Positions 1-8,964 of a stretch of 64,000 bases of DNA are shown here, piece after piece. Numbering within the stretch: the stretch's first letter is position 1; every line of letters begins with the position of its first letter. Source of the stretch: CALBPI01 sp038531945 (GTDB taxonomy: Bacteria; Pseudomonadota; Gammaproteobacteria; Steroidobacterales; Woeseiaceae); the NCBI GenBank assembly GCA_038531945.1, contig JBCBBH010000003.1:558001-622000 (forward strand). Direction: 5' to 3'. The notes below the pieces were generated by a model, which was not told where the DNA came from, ran no database searches, and saw only the letters and a program-made list of their open reading frames with translations. A program made the position numbers and the translations under genes.

Positions 1-2
1 TA

Positions 3-992
3 GTGCAGGCGTTGTGTGGCGCGGATACGCACGCGACCCGCGGCAATCTGAACAATCATCTTGGCGTGCCATTGGTGGTTTTTGGTCTCGGTCCGGAGCA
101 TCGCTATGCAGTGATCGAAATGGGCGCCAACCACATCGGTGAGATCGCGGTGCTGGCGGCATTAGCGAAGCCGACTATCGGCATCGTCACGAATGCGGGT
201 CCGGCGCATCTGGAAGGATTTGGTTCTCTCGACGGAGTCGCTCAGGGCAAAGGTGAGATGTTCGAGGCGCTGGACGCCGACTCAACGGCGGTTATCAATC
301 GCGACGATCGCTACTTTGATTATTGGCTGGGGCGTGCTGAGCCCGCCGAGGTCATCACCTTTGGCAGTACCAGTTCCGCAGATGTTTGGTATAGCGACTA
401 TCGGCCGGTCGACGGCGGCGGGCAATTTGCGCTGCACCATGCGGAGCAAACGTTCGACGTTCGTTTGCAACTGGAAGGCGAGCATAACGCGATGAATTGC
501 GCGGCGGCGTGCGCAGCCGGATTGGCCGCAGGTCTGGAGTGGTCAACATTTGCGACACGCTTGGCCTCGGTAGTGCCGGTCGATGGTCGTCTGCATCGCG
601 TGTCGCTGCATTCGGACGTCGAAGTTATCGATGACAGTTACAACGCGAACCCTGCGTCCATGCGAGCTGCGATCGAGTCGTTGGTTGCAGGTGCATCGCA
701 GCCCTGGGCTGTTCTGGGTGACATGTTGGAACTCGGTGATGGCGCTGTCGAGGAACATCGAGCGCTCGGTGCGTTTTGTCGCGAGGCCGGCGTTCAGCGT
801 CTGTTCGCTTTTGGAACATTCTCTGCTGCGCTCTGCGATGGTTTCGGCGCCGATAGCGAGGCCTTCGAGGACATGAGCGAGCTCAACGCCTCGTTGCTCA
901 AAGCGTTGGTGCCTGATGTGACAATCGGCGTCAAAGGTTCGCGCAGCACACGCATGGAGCGTGTCGTTGAATTTCTCAGGGAGCAGTTCTGA
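3..992 (+). CDS. murF: UDP-MurNAc-tripeptide--D-Ala-D-Ala ligase, 5' end missing
   Basis: MurF adds D-Ala-D-Ala to UDP-MurNAc-tripeptide using ATP, the last cytosolic step of the peptidoglycan precursor. The window holds only the last ~330 residues; the ATP P-loop lies upstream, so the first codon here is internal and not a start. Family motifs visible in order are ATRGNLNNHLGVP, EMGANHIGEI, TNAGPAHLEGFGS, DDSYNANPASMRAAI and VLGDMLELGD. The stop is followed one base later by the mraY start, which fits the standard dcw operon order. Confidence 0.95.
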   Translation: MQALCGADTHATRGNLNNHLGVPLVVFGLGPEHRYAVIEMGANHIGEIAVLAALAKPTIGIVTNAGPAHLEGFGSLDGVAQGKGEMFEALDADSTAVINRDDRYFDYWLGRAEPAEVITFGSTSSADVWYSDYRPVDGGGQFALHHAEQTFDVRLQLEGEHNAMNCAAACAAGLAAGLEWSTFATRLASVVPVDGRLHRVSLHSDVEVIDDSYNANPASMRAAIESLVAGASQPWAVLGDMLELGDGAVEEHRALGAFCREAGVQRLFAFGTFSAALCDGFGADSEAFEDMSELNASLLKALVPDVTIGVKGSRSTRMERVVEFLREQF

Positions 993-993
993 C

Positions 994-2076
994 ATGCTGT
1001 TGTGGATCGCGAAGTACCTCACGCAGTTCGAGAGCGGCTTCAACGTTTTCAGCTACCTCACCATGCGGGCGATTCTGGGTGCGCTGACTGCGCTTGTGAT
1101 CTCATTTGTCGTCGGACCTATGATGATCAATCGTCTTGCATTGAAGCAGATCGGTCAGACCGTTAGGGATGACGGGCCGCAATCGCATCTGCAAAAGGCC
1201 GGCACTCCGACCATGGGTGGCGCTTTGATCTTGACGGCGATCGCCATCAGCACGCTGCTCTGGGGTGATCTCGCCAACCGGTTCGTATGGGTGGTGGTGC
1301 TGGTTACGCTCGCGTTCGGTGCGATTGGTTTCTACGACGATTGGAAAAAACTAGTACTAAAAGACAGTGCGGGTCTCGCCGGTCGATACAAGCTCATGTG
1401 GCAAACGGTGTTTGGATTGATCGCCGCGATCGTGTTGTTCCAAACCGCGACCAGTCCGGTTGAGAGTCAGCTGATCATCCCGTTTTTTAAAAACTTTGTG
1501 TTGCCTCTCGGCGCACTGCAAGTCGCGTTTGCCACGTTCATGATCGTCGGTTTCAGCAATGCGGTGAATCTCACCGATGGATTGGACGGACTGGCGATCA
1601 TGCCTGCCGTGCTGGTTGGCGGCGCGCTCGGCGTATTCGCTTACGTTGCAGGCAACGTCAACTTTTCCGAATACCTCGGCGTGCCCTACGTCGCCGGTGC
1701 TGGTGAGGTTCTTGTTTTCTGCGCGGCAATCGCCGGCGCCGGGTTGGGGTTTTTGTGGTTCAACACCTATCCGGCGCAAGTGTTCATGGGTGATGTAGGG
1801 GCGCTCGCTCTCGGCGCCGCCTTAGGCGTAATCGCCGTGATCGTTCGTCAGGAGCTGGTGCTTGTCATCATGGGTGGGGTGTTCGTTGTCGAGACACTCT
1901 CGGTCATCATTCAGGTCGCATCGTTCAAGATCACCGGTAAGCGTGTATTCCGCATGGCGCCGCTGCATCACCACTACGAGTTGAAGGGTTGGCCCGAACC
2001 GAAAGTGATTGTTCGATTCTGGATCATCACAGTGATTCTTGTGCTCGTTGGCCTTGCGAGTTTGAAAATCCGATGA
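994..2076 (+). CDS. mraY: Phospho-N-acetylmuramoyl-pentapeptide transferase MraY
   Basis: MraY transfers phospho-MurNAc-pentapeptide from UDP to undecaprenyl phosphate at the inner membrane, making lipid I. The protein is 360 residues, the length of the E. coli enzyme, and very hydrophobic throughout (polytopic). Visible family signatures are KAGTPTMGGALIL (~residues 68-80), FYDDWKK with the conserved Asp pair, NLTDGLDGLA, and the C-terminal APLHHHYELKGW. ATG at 994 was chosen because it matches the family N-terminus. The longer frame from 961 would overlap murF. The stop overlaps the murD start as ATGA. Confidence 0.97.
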   Translation: MLLWIAKYLTQFESGFNVFSYLTMRAILGALTALVISFVVGPMMINRLALKQIGQTVRDDGPQSHLQKAGTPTMGGALILTAIAISTLLWGDLANRFVWVVVLVTLAFGAIGFYDDWKKLVLKDSAGLAGRYKLMWQTVFGLIAAIVLFQTATSPVESQLIIPFFKNFVLPLGALQVAFATFMIVGFSNAVNLTDGLDGLAIMPAVLVGGALGVFAYVAGNVNFSEYLGVPYVAGAGEVLVFCAAIAGAGLGFLWFNTYPAQVFMGDVGALALGAALGVIAVIVRQELVLVIMGGVFVVETLSVIIQVASFKITGKRVFRMAPLHHHYELKGWPEPKVIVRFWIITVILVLVGLASLKIR

Positions 2077-3419
2077 ACGCACTTCGCAACGCCACAGATG
2101 ATCAAACTCTGGTGCTGGGTGCCGGCGCGACGGGGATGTCAGTCGCCCGGTGGTTGCGCCGTCACGGACGCAGTGCCGTGTTCGCCGATACGCGCAGTCA
2201 TGTTGACGTGGAGGGTATCCGTCAGGCGCTGCCGGAGGTGGATATCATTACAGACGCCGGACCGGACGTGTTGGATGGAAAATCTCAGATCATCGTGTCG
2301 CCTGGCATTGCCGATCATGAACCGCTGGTCGCTGCCGGCAAGGCGCTGGGAATTCCGATGTATTCCGACATCGCCATTTTTGCCCGCGAGGCGGCGGCAC
2401 CGATCGTCGCCGTTACCGGCACTAATGGAAAGAGTACGGTCGTCAGTCTGCTGGCGCATATGTGTCGCCAAGCCGATATGAACTTCGCGGCTGGCGGTAA
2501 CCTCGGTACGCCGGCACTCGATCTGCCCGCGCTTGCCGAAGACGGTGTTTATCTGCTCGAGTTGTCGAGTTTTCAATTGGCGCGTACACCGAATCTCGAA
2601 TTGCAATGTGCGTGCGTGCTCAACATCGAGCCCGACCACCTGGATTGGCATGGTGACTACGATGCATATCGGGATGCAAAGCTGTCGATTTATCGAAACT
2701 GCGGCTATGCCGTGACGCCAGCAGACATGAACTGGCCGGACGACGGTATCGATCCGGACGCTGTGCGCGTGAGTTTTGGAGTGACCGAGCCATCTGATCG
2801 TCGCGGTGTCGGCGTGGTTGAGGCCGGTGGGCAGCGTTTCTGGTGTTCAGGTGGCGAGCGCGTGCTCGCGATCGATGAGGCGGCGTTAGTTGGCGAGCAC
2901 AACGTCCTGAATGTGGCGGCCGCTTTGGCGATTGGTACCAGTATCGATCTGCCGTTGTCGGCGATGATCGCTGCGATTCGCAGCTTTCCCGGGCTGGATC
3001 ATCGGCATCAGTTTGTCGCGGAGCGCGATGGAGTCCGTTACGTCGACGACTCGAAAGCGACAAATTGTGCCGCGGCGCTGGCATCGGCTGCAGCGGTCGC
3101 TGGCCCGGTCGTCCTGCTTGCCGGAGGCCTGGGTAAAGGCGAGGACTACGATGCGTTTGTTGCTGCGCTGTCGGACAACGTGGTCCATGTTGTCGTCTAC
3201 GGTGCGCTTTCCGAAACGCTGCAGCGTGCGTTGCACAATCACGCGCGAGCTCACACATCGGCTGAGTCTCTGGAGTCTGCTGTCCACTCAGCACGACTGA
3301 TCGCTTCGCCCGGCAACACGGTTTTGCTCGCGCCTGCAGCGGCGAGTCAGGACGCCTACGCGAATTTCATCGAACGCGGTCGCCATTTTCGGGCTGTAGT
3401 AGAGGCGTTGACACCATGA
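2073..3419 (+). CDS. murD: UDP-N-acetylmuramoyl-L-alanine--D-glutamate ligase
   Basis: MurD adds D-glutamate to UDP-MurNAc-L-Ala. The protein is 448 residues. An N-terminal Rossmann-like UDP-binding site (GAGATG, ~residues 16-21) is followed by the ATP P-loop GTNGKST (~116-122), the central-domain motif NIEPDHLDWHG, HNVLNVAAALA, and the C-terminal-domain motif YVDDSKATN that binds the acceptor. The ATG at 2073 overlaps the mraY stop by 4 bp. The frame extends further upstream, but only inside mraY. The 3' end again overlaps ftsW as ATGA, so the genes are probably translationally coupled. Confidence 0.97.
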   Translation: MNALRNATDDQTLVLGAGATGMSVARWLRRHGRSAVFADTRSHVDVEGIRQALPEVDIITDAGPDVLDGKSQIIVSPGIADHEPLVAAGKALGIPMYSDIAIFAREAAAPIVAVTGTNGKSTVVSLLAHMCRQADMNFAAGGNLGTPALDLPALAEDGVYLLELSSFQLARTPNLELQCACVLNIEPDHLDWHGDYDAYRDAKLSIYRNCGYAVTPADMNWPDDGIDPDAVRVSFGVTEPSDRRGVGVVEAGGQRFWCSGGERVLAIDEAALVGEHNVLNVAAALAIGTSIDLPLSAMIAAIRSFPGLDHRHQFVAERDGVRYVDDSKATNCAAALASAAAVAGPVVLLAGGLGKGEDYDAFVAALSDNVVHVVVYGALSETLQRALHNHARAHTSAESLESAVHSARLIASPGNTVLLAPAAASQDAYANFIERGRHFRAVVEALTP

Positions 3420-4609
3420 GTCGCGCGCAGACCTCGACCCTGAATATTGCATTGCCCATCAAGGCGCTGACCCCATTCCACTGGGACGTGCGTTTGATGG
3501 TGCTCGTGCTGTTGCTGCTCGCTACAGGTCTTGTGGTTTTGACGTCCGCATCGCTCGGAGTGTCTGCCGACGACTATGGAAATTCGTTCTTCTATCTAAA
3601 TCGACAATTGCAGGCGCTGCTGGTCGCTGGCATCGGTTTTGCGTTTATGCTCGCTGTCCCGAGCGACACCTGGCTAAAGCTCAGTCCTCTGCTGCTGCTA
3701 TTCGCCATTGCGTTGCTGGCCCTGGTGCTGATCCCGGGGGTCGGAACGAAGGTCAACGGTGGGCTGCGTTGGGTGAGCCTCGCCGGCATTCGCGTACAGG
3801 TTTCGGAACCTGCGCGGCTCGCGTTAATTTTCTACATCGCGGGCTATGCCGTGCGTCAACAGCAAGCGTTGGAAACCACGTTTCTTGGTCTTGCCAAGCC
3901 AATCGTTGTGTTGACGATCGCAGGTGGACTGCTCTTGGCCGAGCCAGACCTGGGTGCCGCCACGGTTCTGATGGCGACTGCGATGATTCTGTTGTTTTGC
4001 GCGGGTGCACGTCTTCGTGACTTCGCCGTGTTCGTTGTGCTTGCGGTTGGCGCTTTCCTGGCGCTTGCGCTGACCAGCGACTATCGGTTGCGCCGTCTGA
4101 CTGCGTTTCGTGACCCGTGGGCAGATCCATTCAACGACTCCTTTCAGTTGACGCAATCGCTCATCGCAATCGGTCGCGGGGAGTGGTTCGGCGTGGGTCT
4201 TGGCAATGGTGTGCAGAAACTGTTTTACCTGCCCGAAGCGCACACCGACTTCGTGTTTGCCGTGTTCGCTGAAGAGTTTGGATTATTGGGCGTGGTCGTG
4301 CTGTCGATTTTGATCCTGATGATGATCCTCAGAATTCTGAGGATCGCGAAGGACGCCGCACAAGCGGAGCGATGGTTTGTGGCTTATGCGGTGCTTGGCA
4401 TTGGCGTTTGGCTCGGTTTGCAGTCGTTTATCAACCTCGGCGTCAACCTCGGTCTTTTGCCCACGAAGGGTTTGACACTACCGCTGGTCAGCTACGGGCG
4501 AAGCAGCATTATCGTTGTGCTCGCGGCACTGGGTTTTGTTTTTCGAGTTCATCACGAAAACCGTTGCGCGGCGCTTGCGCCGAAACCACGCAAGCGGAGG
4601 CGCAAATGA
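3416..4609 (+). CDS. ftsW: Septal peptidoglycan polymerase FtsW (SEDS family)
   Basis: FtsW polymerises lipid II at the septum together with FtsI. The protein is 397 residues with about ten hydrophobic segments. SEDS signatures are visible: VNGGLRWVSLAGIRVQ, EPDLGAATVLMATA, DPFNDSFQLTQSLIAIGRG, AEEFGLLG and PTKGLTLPLVSYG. The residue after SYG is Arg (codon cga near 4500), where FtsW/RodA proteins I recall usually have Gly; the rest of the motif is intact. The C-terminus is strongly basic (RKRRRK). It overlaps murD and murG by 4 bp on each side. Confidence 0.95.
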   Translation: MSRAQTSTLNIALPIKALTPFHWDVRLMVLVLLLLATGLVVLTSASLGVSADDYGNSFFYLNRQLQALLVAGIGFAFMLAVPSDTWLKLSPLLLLFAIALLALVLIPGVGTKVNGGLRWVSLAGIRVQVSEPARLALIFYIAGYAVRQQQALETTFLGLAKPIVVLTIAGGLLLAEPDLGAATVLMATAMILLFCAGARLRDFAVFVVLAVGAFLALALTSDYRLRRLTAFRDPWADPFNDSFQLTQSLIAIGRGEWFGVGLGNGVQKLFYLPEAHTDFVFAVFAEEFGLLGVVVLSILILMMILRILRIAKDAAQAERWFVAYAVLGIGVWLGLQSFINLGVNLGLLPTKGLTLPLVSYGRSSIIVVLAALGFVFRVHHENRCAALAPKPRKRRRK

Positions 4610-5703
4610 CTCGGCTGCCGGTTTTGATCATGGCGGGTGGCACAGGTGGTCACGTGTATCCAGCACTTGCCATCGCCGATGCCCTGCTGTCGCGTGGACA
4701 GCCGGTGATTTGGCTTGGTACGCAGCATGGGCTCGAATCGCGGATCGTAGTTGAGCAGGGAATTCCGATCGAGTGGCTTCATGTCAGTGGTTTGCGCCGC
4801 CGCGGTTTGGTTGGGTGGTTGGTTGCGCCGTTCAAGGTCGGTTTGGCCGTTCTGCGCGCCTTGCGGATCATCCGACGCGTGCGACCCCGACTCGTGTTGG
4901 GCATGGGCGGCTACGTTAGCGGTCCCGGTGGCGTCGCGGCGCGACTGTCACGCACGCCGCTCGTCATCCATGAACAGAACGCGGCCGCCGGTTTGACCAA
5001 CCGATTGTTGTCGCGTATCGCGACACGCTCCTTGCAGGCATTTGCCGGCGCTCTTCCGGGTGCGCAACTGGTCGGAAACCCGGTGCGGGCGGCCATTCGA
5101 GACATCGCACCCCCTGAGGTGCGGTTCGAGGGTCGCGAGGGTGCATTGCGGCTACTCGTCGTTGGTGGGAGCCAGGGCGCGCTCGCACTGAACCGTTGTG
5201 TGGCGCAGGCCGTCAATCTGCTGATCGAGCGCGGCCTCGACTTCGACATTCGCCATCAGGCCGGTCCTGCGACCCTCGAGGTTGCGCAGGACAGCTACGC
5301 CAAACTGCAGATTCGCTCAGAAGTCACGGCGTACATTGAAGATATGGCCGACGCATTGTCCTGGGCGGACCTTATCGTGTGTCGCGCTGGTGCTCTGACT
5401 GTCAGCGAGGTGATCAATGTCGGTTTGGGTGCGGTGTTCGTGCCACTACCGAACGCCGTTGATGATCACCAGACACGCAATGCTCAGTCATTGGTTGCGG
5501 CCGATGCGGCGCTGTGCGTGCAACAGGCGGATCTGGACGCAACGACCTTGATGGCGGCGATCGCGGATCTCGGTTTATCTCGCGAGCAGCTTCTGGAGCG
5601 AGCACGCAACGCGCGAGCTTTGCGCGGCGCCGATGCGGTTGCTCGGGTGATTAGCGAATGTGCGGACGTACTGAGCGATCCGACGCTGGAGGTGACCGCG
5701 TGA
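4606..5703 (+). CDS. murG: UDP-GlcNAc:lipid I GlcNAc transferase MurG
   Basis: MurG adds GlcNAc to lipid I on the cytoplasmic face of the inner membrane, giving lipid II. The protein is 365 residues, a GT28 fold of two Rossmann domains. The glycine-rich acceptor loop MAGGTGGHVYPALAIADAL lies near the N-terminus, LGMGGYVSGPGG and HEQNAAAGLTNR follow, and the nucleotide-sugar site VCRAGALTVSEV and DDHQTRNAQ are in the C-terminal half. ATG at 4606 overlaps the ftsW stop (ATGA) and has GGAGG just upstream. The longer open frame from 4372 lies inside ftsW and was not used. Confidence 0.97.
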   Translation: MTRLPVLIMAGGTGGHVYPALAIADALLSRGQPVIWLGTQHGLESRIVVEQGIPIEWLHVSGLRRRGLVGWLVAPFKVGLAVLRALRIIRRVRPRLVLGMGGYVSGPGGVAARLSRTPLVIHEQNAAAGLTNRLLSRIATRSLQAFAGALPGAQLVGNPVRAAIRDIAPPEVRFEGREGALRLLVVGGSQGALALNRCVAQAVNLLIERGLDFDIRHQAGPATLEVAQDSYAKLQIRSEVTAYIEDMADALSWADLIVCRAGALTVSEVINVGLGAVFVPLPNAVDDHQTRNAQSLVAADAALCVQQADLDATTLMAAIADLGLSREQLLERARNARALRGADAVARVISECADVLSDPTLEVTA

Positions 5704-7124
5704 ACCTCCGAATGCGGAAAATTCACTGCATTCATTTCGTGGGTATCGGCGGTGCTGGTATGTGCGGGATCGCGGAAGTGCTGTTGACGCAAGGCTACGA
5801 GGTGCAAGGGTCTGATTTGTCGGCCTCGTCGGCGACCACACGACTCTCGGAACTCGGTGCGACGATTCTCATCGGGCATGCCGCGAGCAACCTCGGGGAG
5901 GCGGATGTCGTTGTCAGCTCCACGGCGGTGCCGGACGACAACGAAGAGATAGTCGCCGCGCATGAGCGTCGTATTCCGGTGGTTGCCCGAGCGGAAATGC
6001 TGGGTGAGCTGATGCGCTTTTCTCGCAGGTCCGTCGCGGTCGCAGGCACGCATGGCAAGACAACAACGACGAGTTTGGTCGCTGCGGTGTTGGCCGAGTC
6101 GGGTGCGGATCCGACTTACATTATCGGTGGTCGCCTGAAAGGAGCCGATCGGAATGCTCGACTCGGTGAGAGTCAGTACCTTGTCGCCGAGGCAGATGAG
6201 AGCGATGCGTCGTTTCACCATTTGCAGCCACTCGCGGCGGTCGTGACCAACATCGATGCCGACCACCTCAGCACGTACGACCATGACTTGAAGCGTTTGC
6301 ACGAGGCCTTCATCGAGTTCTTGCACAACTTACCGTTTTACGGTGTGGCCGTATTGTGCATCGATGACGCCGGCGTGCGTTCCATTCGCTCAGAGGTGCC
6401 ACGCTCTCAGCTCACTTATGGACTGAGCGACGATGCGGATGTCCGCGCAACAAATATAGAAATGGACGGTCACCAATCGTCGTTCACAGTACTGCGTGCC
6501 GACCGGGAAGAACTAAAAGTCACGCTGAATTTGCCGGGACTGCACAACGTGCGAAACGCGCTGGCAGCCATCGCTGTCGCGACGGACTTTGATGTACCGG
6601 ATGCCGCGATAGCAACAGCACTGAACCGTTTCTCGGGCATCGATCGCCGGTTTCAACAGCTTGGAACCATTGATTTGGAGGGCGGTGATGCGTTGCTGAT
6701 CGACGACTACGGTCACCACCCGACAGAGTTGGCGGCGACGATAGAGGCAGCTCGAGCAGGTTGGCCCGAACGCCGTCTCGTGTTGGTGTTCCAGCCGCAT
6801 CGCTATACACGAACGCGTGATCTACTTGACGATTTTGCGCAGGTTCTGAGCGCTGTCGATGTGCTGGTTCTGCTGGAAGTTTATTCGGCCGGTGAGACAC
6901 CGATCGCGAATGCGGATGGTCGAGCGGTCGCTCGTGCAGTGCGCAGTCGCGGTGGGGTTGAACCGGTGTTCGTTGAGGATGCCGAGGCGCTGCCCGAAAC
7001 GGTGACCCGTTTGCTGGGCGCCGGCGATCTGTTGTTGACGATGGGTGCCGGCAACGTCGGCGCTTTGGCCAGCGCCTTGCCTGACCAATTGCGCACGGCT
7101 CTGAACTCCAGGAGGCAGGCATGA
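5700..7124 (+). CDS. murC: UDP-N-acetylmuramate--L-alanine ligase
   Basis: MurC adds L-alanine to UDP-MurNAc, the first amino acid of the stem peptide. The protein is 474 residues. Motifs in order: HFVGIGGAGMCGIAEVL at the N-terminus, the P-loop GTHGKTTTT (~116-124), VAEADESDASF, TNIDADHLSTY, GLHNVRNALAAIAVA and DDYGHHPTEL. The start chosen is the GTG at 5700, which overlaps the murG stop and sits 5 nt after a strong GGAGGTG. An in-frame ATG at 5712 is the alternative and would remove only four residues. Confidence 0.96.
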   Translation: MNLRMRKIHCIHFVGIGGAGMCGIAEVLLTQGYEVQGSDLSASSATTRLSELGATILIGHAASNLGEADVVVSSTAVPDDNEEIVAAHERRIPVVARAEMLGELMRFSRRSVAVAGTHGKTTTTSLVAAVLAESGADPTYIIGGRLKGADRNARLGESQYLVAEADESDASFHHLQPLAAVVTNIDADHLSTYDHDLKRLHEAFIEFLHNLPFYGVAVLCIDDAGVRSIRSEVPRSQLTYGLSDDADVRATNIEMDGHQSSFTVLRADREELKVTLNLPGLHNVRNALAAIAVATDFDVPDAAIATALNRFSGIDRRFQQLGTIDLEGGDALLIDDYGHHPTELAATIEAARAGWPERRLVLVFQPHRYTRTRDLLDDFAQVLSAVDVLVLLEVYSAGETPIANADGRAVARAVRSRGGVEPVFVEDAEALPETVTRLLGAGDLLLTMGAGNVGALASALPDQLRTALNSRRQA

Positions 7125-8041
7125 GCGGCGTCATGGAACAGAGCCTCCGCGACGCATTGCAAGAACGCTTTGGCGGACGCGTAAAAATGGACGAACCGAT
7201 GGCCAAACACACGACATGGCGTGTCGGAGGCCCAGCTGAAGTCTTTTTTGAGCCTGAAACCGAGCAGGATCTGGTCGCGTTGATGTCTTTGCTGTCAGAG
7301 GCAACACCCATCCACTGGGTTGGTCTAGGCAGTAACCTACTCGTGCGCGATGGTGGCGTCGCTGGCGTCGTCATTACCAGTCGCAAGATGCAGCGAATCA
7401 GTGAGCGCGAGGGCGAGTATCAGGCCTATGCGAGTGCCAGTCTGCCGTGCGCGACTCTGGCTCGTAGTCTCGTGCGATGGGGAATGGGTCCATCCGAGTT
7501 TTTCGCTGGCATCCCTGGCTCTTTCGGCGGCGCGCTGACGATGAATGCTGGCGCACATGGCACCGAGACATGGGACGCGGTCACGCGCGTCCGTGTCATC
7601 GATCGCAGTGGCGAGATTCGCGTGCGCGATGCCGGGACGTTCGATGTTGGCTACCGAAGTGTTGTGGGTCTTGAGGGTGGATGGTTCATCGGGGCCCATT
7701 TGCACTTTGATGAGTCCTACGAGCCGAGTCTGGAGCGACTGCGTGAGTTGCAGGCGCGGCGTCATGCGACGCAACCCATCGGTTTGCCCAGTTGTGGTTC
7801 GGTTTTCGCGAATCCAGCAGGTGATCATAGCGCACGGCTTATCGAAGCGACCGGTCTGAAGGGGTTCCGGTTAGGTGGCGCCGAGGTGTCGCCGAAGCAT
7901 GCAAATTTCATTATCAATACTGGCGACGCCAGTGCATCGGATATCGAGTCGCTAATCGACCACGTCGCAACTGAGGTCGCACAGCAGCATGGCGTTCAGC
8001 TGCGCCATGAAGTCCGTTTTCTCGGCGAGGTGGTGTCATGA
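7121..8041 (+). CDS. murB: UDP-N-acetylenolpyruvoylglucosamine reductase
   Basis: MurB is the FAD/NADPH enzyme that reduces UDP-GlcNAc-enolpyruvate to UDP-MurNAc. The protein is 306 residues, the shorter form of the family. The FAD-binding part includes HTTWRVGGPAEVFFEP, GLGSNLLVRDGG and GIPGSFGGALTMNAGAHG. The C-terminal substrate domain has LPSCGSVFANP, whose Ser is the expected proton donor, and GAEVSPKHANFIINTG. The ATG overlaps the murC stop by 4 bp and is preceded by AGGAGG. The usual dcw position between murC and ddl supports the call. Confidence 0.96.
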   Translation: MSGVMEQSLRDALQERFGGRVKMDEPMAKHTTWRVGGPAEVFFEPETEQDLVALMSLLSEATPIHWVGLGSNLLVRDGGVAGVVITSRKMQRISEREGEYQAYASASLPCATLARSLVRWGMGPSEFFAGIPGSFGGALTMNAGAHGTETWDAVTRVRVIDRSGEIRVRDAGTFDVGYRSVVGLEGGWFIGAHLHFDESYEPSLERLRELQARRHATQPIGLPSCGSVFANPAGDHSARLIEATGLKGFRLGGAEVSPKHANFIINTGDASASDIESLIDHVATEVAQQHGVQLRHEVRFLGEVVS

Positions 8042-8964
8042 CGCCGGTGACTGATCGTTACGGTCGGGTCGCCGTGCTGTACGGGGGGCGATCCGGGGAG
8101 CGCGCCGTGTCGCTGGACAGCGGTGCGGCGGTGCTTGCCGCGCTCCAAACCGCTGGCTTGGATGCCATACCGTTTGACCCCGCCGAACGAGAACTCGGCG
8201 AGCTGCGCGGCGAGGGGGTCCATCGCGTTTGGAACGCGCTGCACGGCGGTGCCGGCGAGGACGGAACGCTACAAGGCGCATTGGCGATGCTTGAGTTGCC
8301 AGTGACCGGTAGCGGGGTCTTGGCCAGCGCGTTGGCCATGGACAAGGAGCGCAGCAAAGCCGTGCTGCGCGCGCGCGGTGTGAATACAGTGGGTGGCCAC
8401 GCGGTGCGACGCGGGGCCGCGCTGCCATCCGACGTGCAATACCCCGTTTTCGTCAAACCGGCGAGTGGCGGCTCAAGCCTCGGCGCGCGCCCGGTGACGG
8501 AATCATCCGCGTTGACCGATGCGCTCGCGGCGGCACATGCACTGGATGACGTCGCACTGATCGAGCCGCTCTTGCCGGGTCCGGAATACACGGTGGGTAT
8601 TCTGGGTCGAAGCGCCTTGCCGGCCATTCGAATCGATGCCGGAAACGTTTTCTACGACTACGACGCGAAGTACGAGTCCGAAGCGACAAAGTTCACCTGC
8701 CCGGCGTTCACTTCTGACAATGAACTCGCCCAGCGACTCGCTGCGCAGAGTCTTGCAGCGTTTGGCGCGCTCGGTTGCAGCGGTTGGGGGCGCGTTGATT
8801 TCATGCTGGATGGCGATGGCACGCCCTGCGTTCTGGAAGTGAATACCGTGCCCGGCATGACCACACATAGCCTTGTTCCTCATGCAGCGCGCGTGGCGGG
8901 GATCGACTTCGAATCGTTGTGTCTTGCGATTCTCGATACGAGTTTCTCCGGAGGGGCGCACTGA
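8038..8964 (+). CDS. ddl: D-alanine--D-alanine ligase
   Basis: Ddl is an ATP-grasp ligase that makes D-Ala-D-Ala for MurF. The protein is 308 residues, typical for DdlB. Visible signatures are AVLYGGRSGERAVSL at the N-terminus, ALHGGAGEDGTLQGALA, the ATP-grasp loop FVKPASGGSSLGA, and the metal/substrate site VLEVNTVPGMTTHSLVPHAA at the C-terminus. It overlaps murB by 4 bp and shares one base with the ftsQ start (TGATG), so it belongs to the same transcript. Confidence 0.96.
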   Translation: MTPVTDRYGRVAVLYGGRSGERAVSLDSGAAVLAALQTAGLDAIPFDPAERELGELRGEGVHRVWNALHGGAGEDGTLQGALAMLELPVTGSGVLASALAMDKERSKAVLRARGVNTVGGHAVRRGAALPSDVQYPVFVKPASGGSSLGARPVTESSALTDALAAAHALDDVALIEPLLPGPEYTVGILGRSALPAIRIDAGNVFYDYDAKYESEATKFTCPAFTSDNELAQRLAAQSLAAFGALGCSGWGRVDFMLDGDGTPCVLEVNTVPGMTTHSLVPHAARVAGIDFESLCLAILDTSFSGGAH

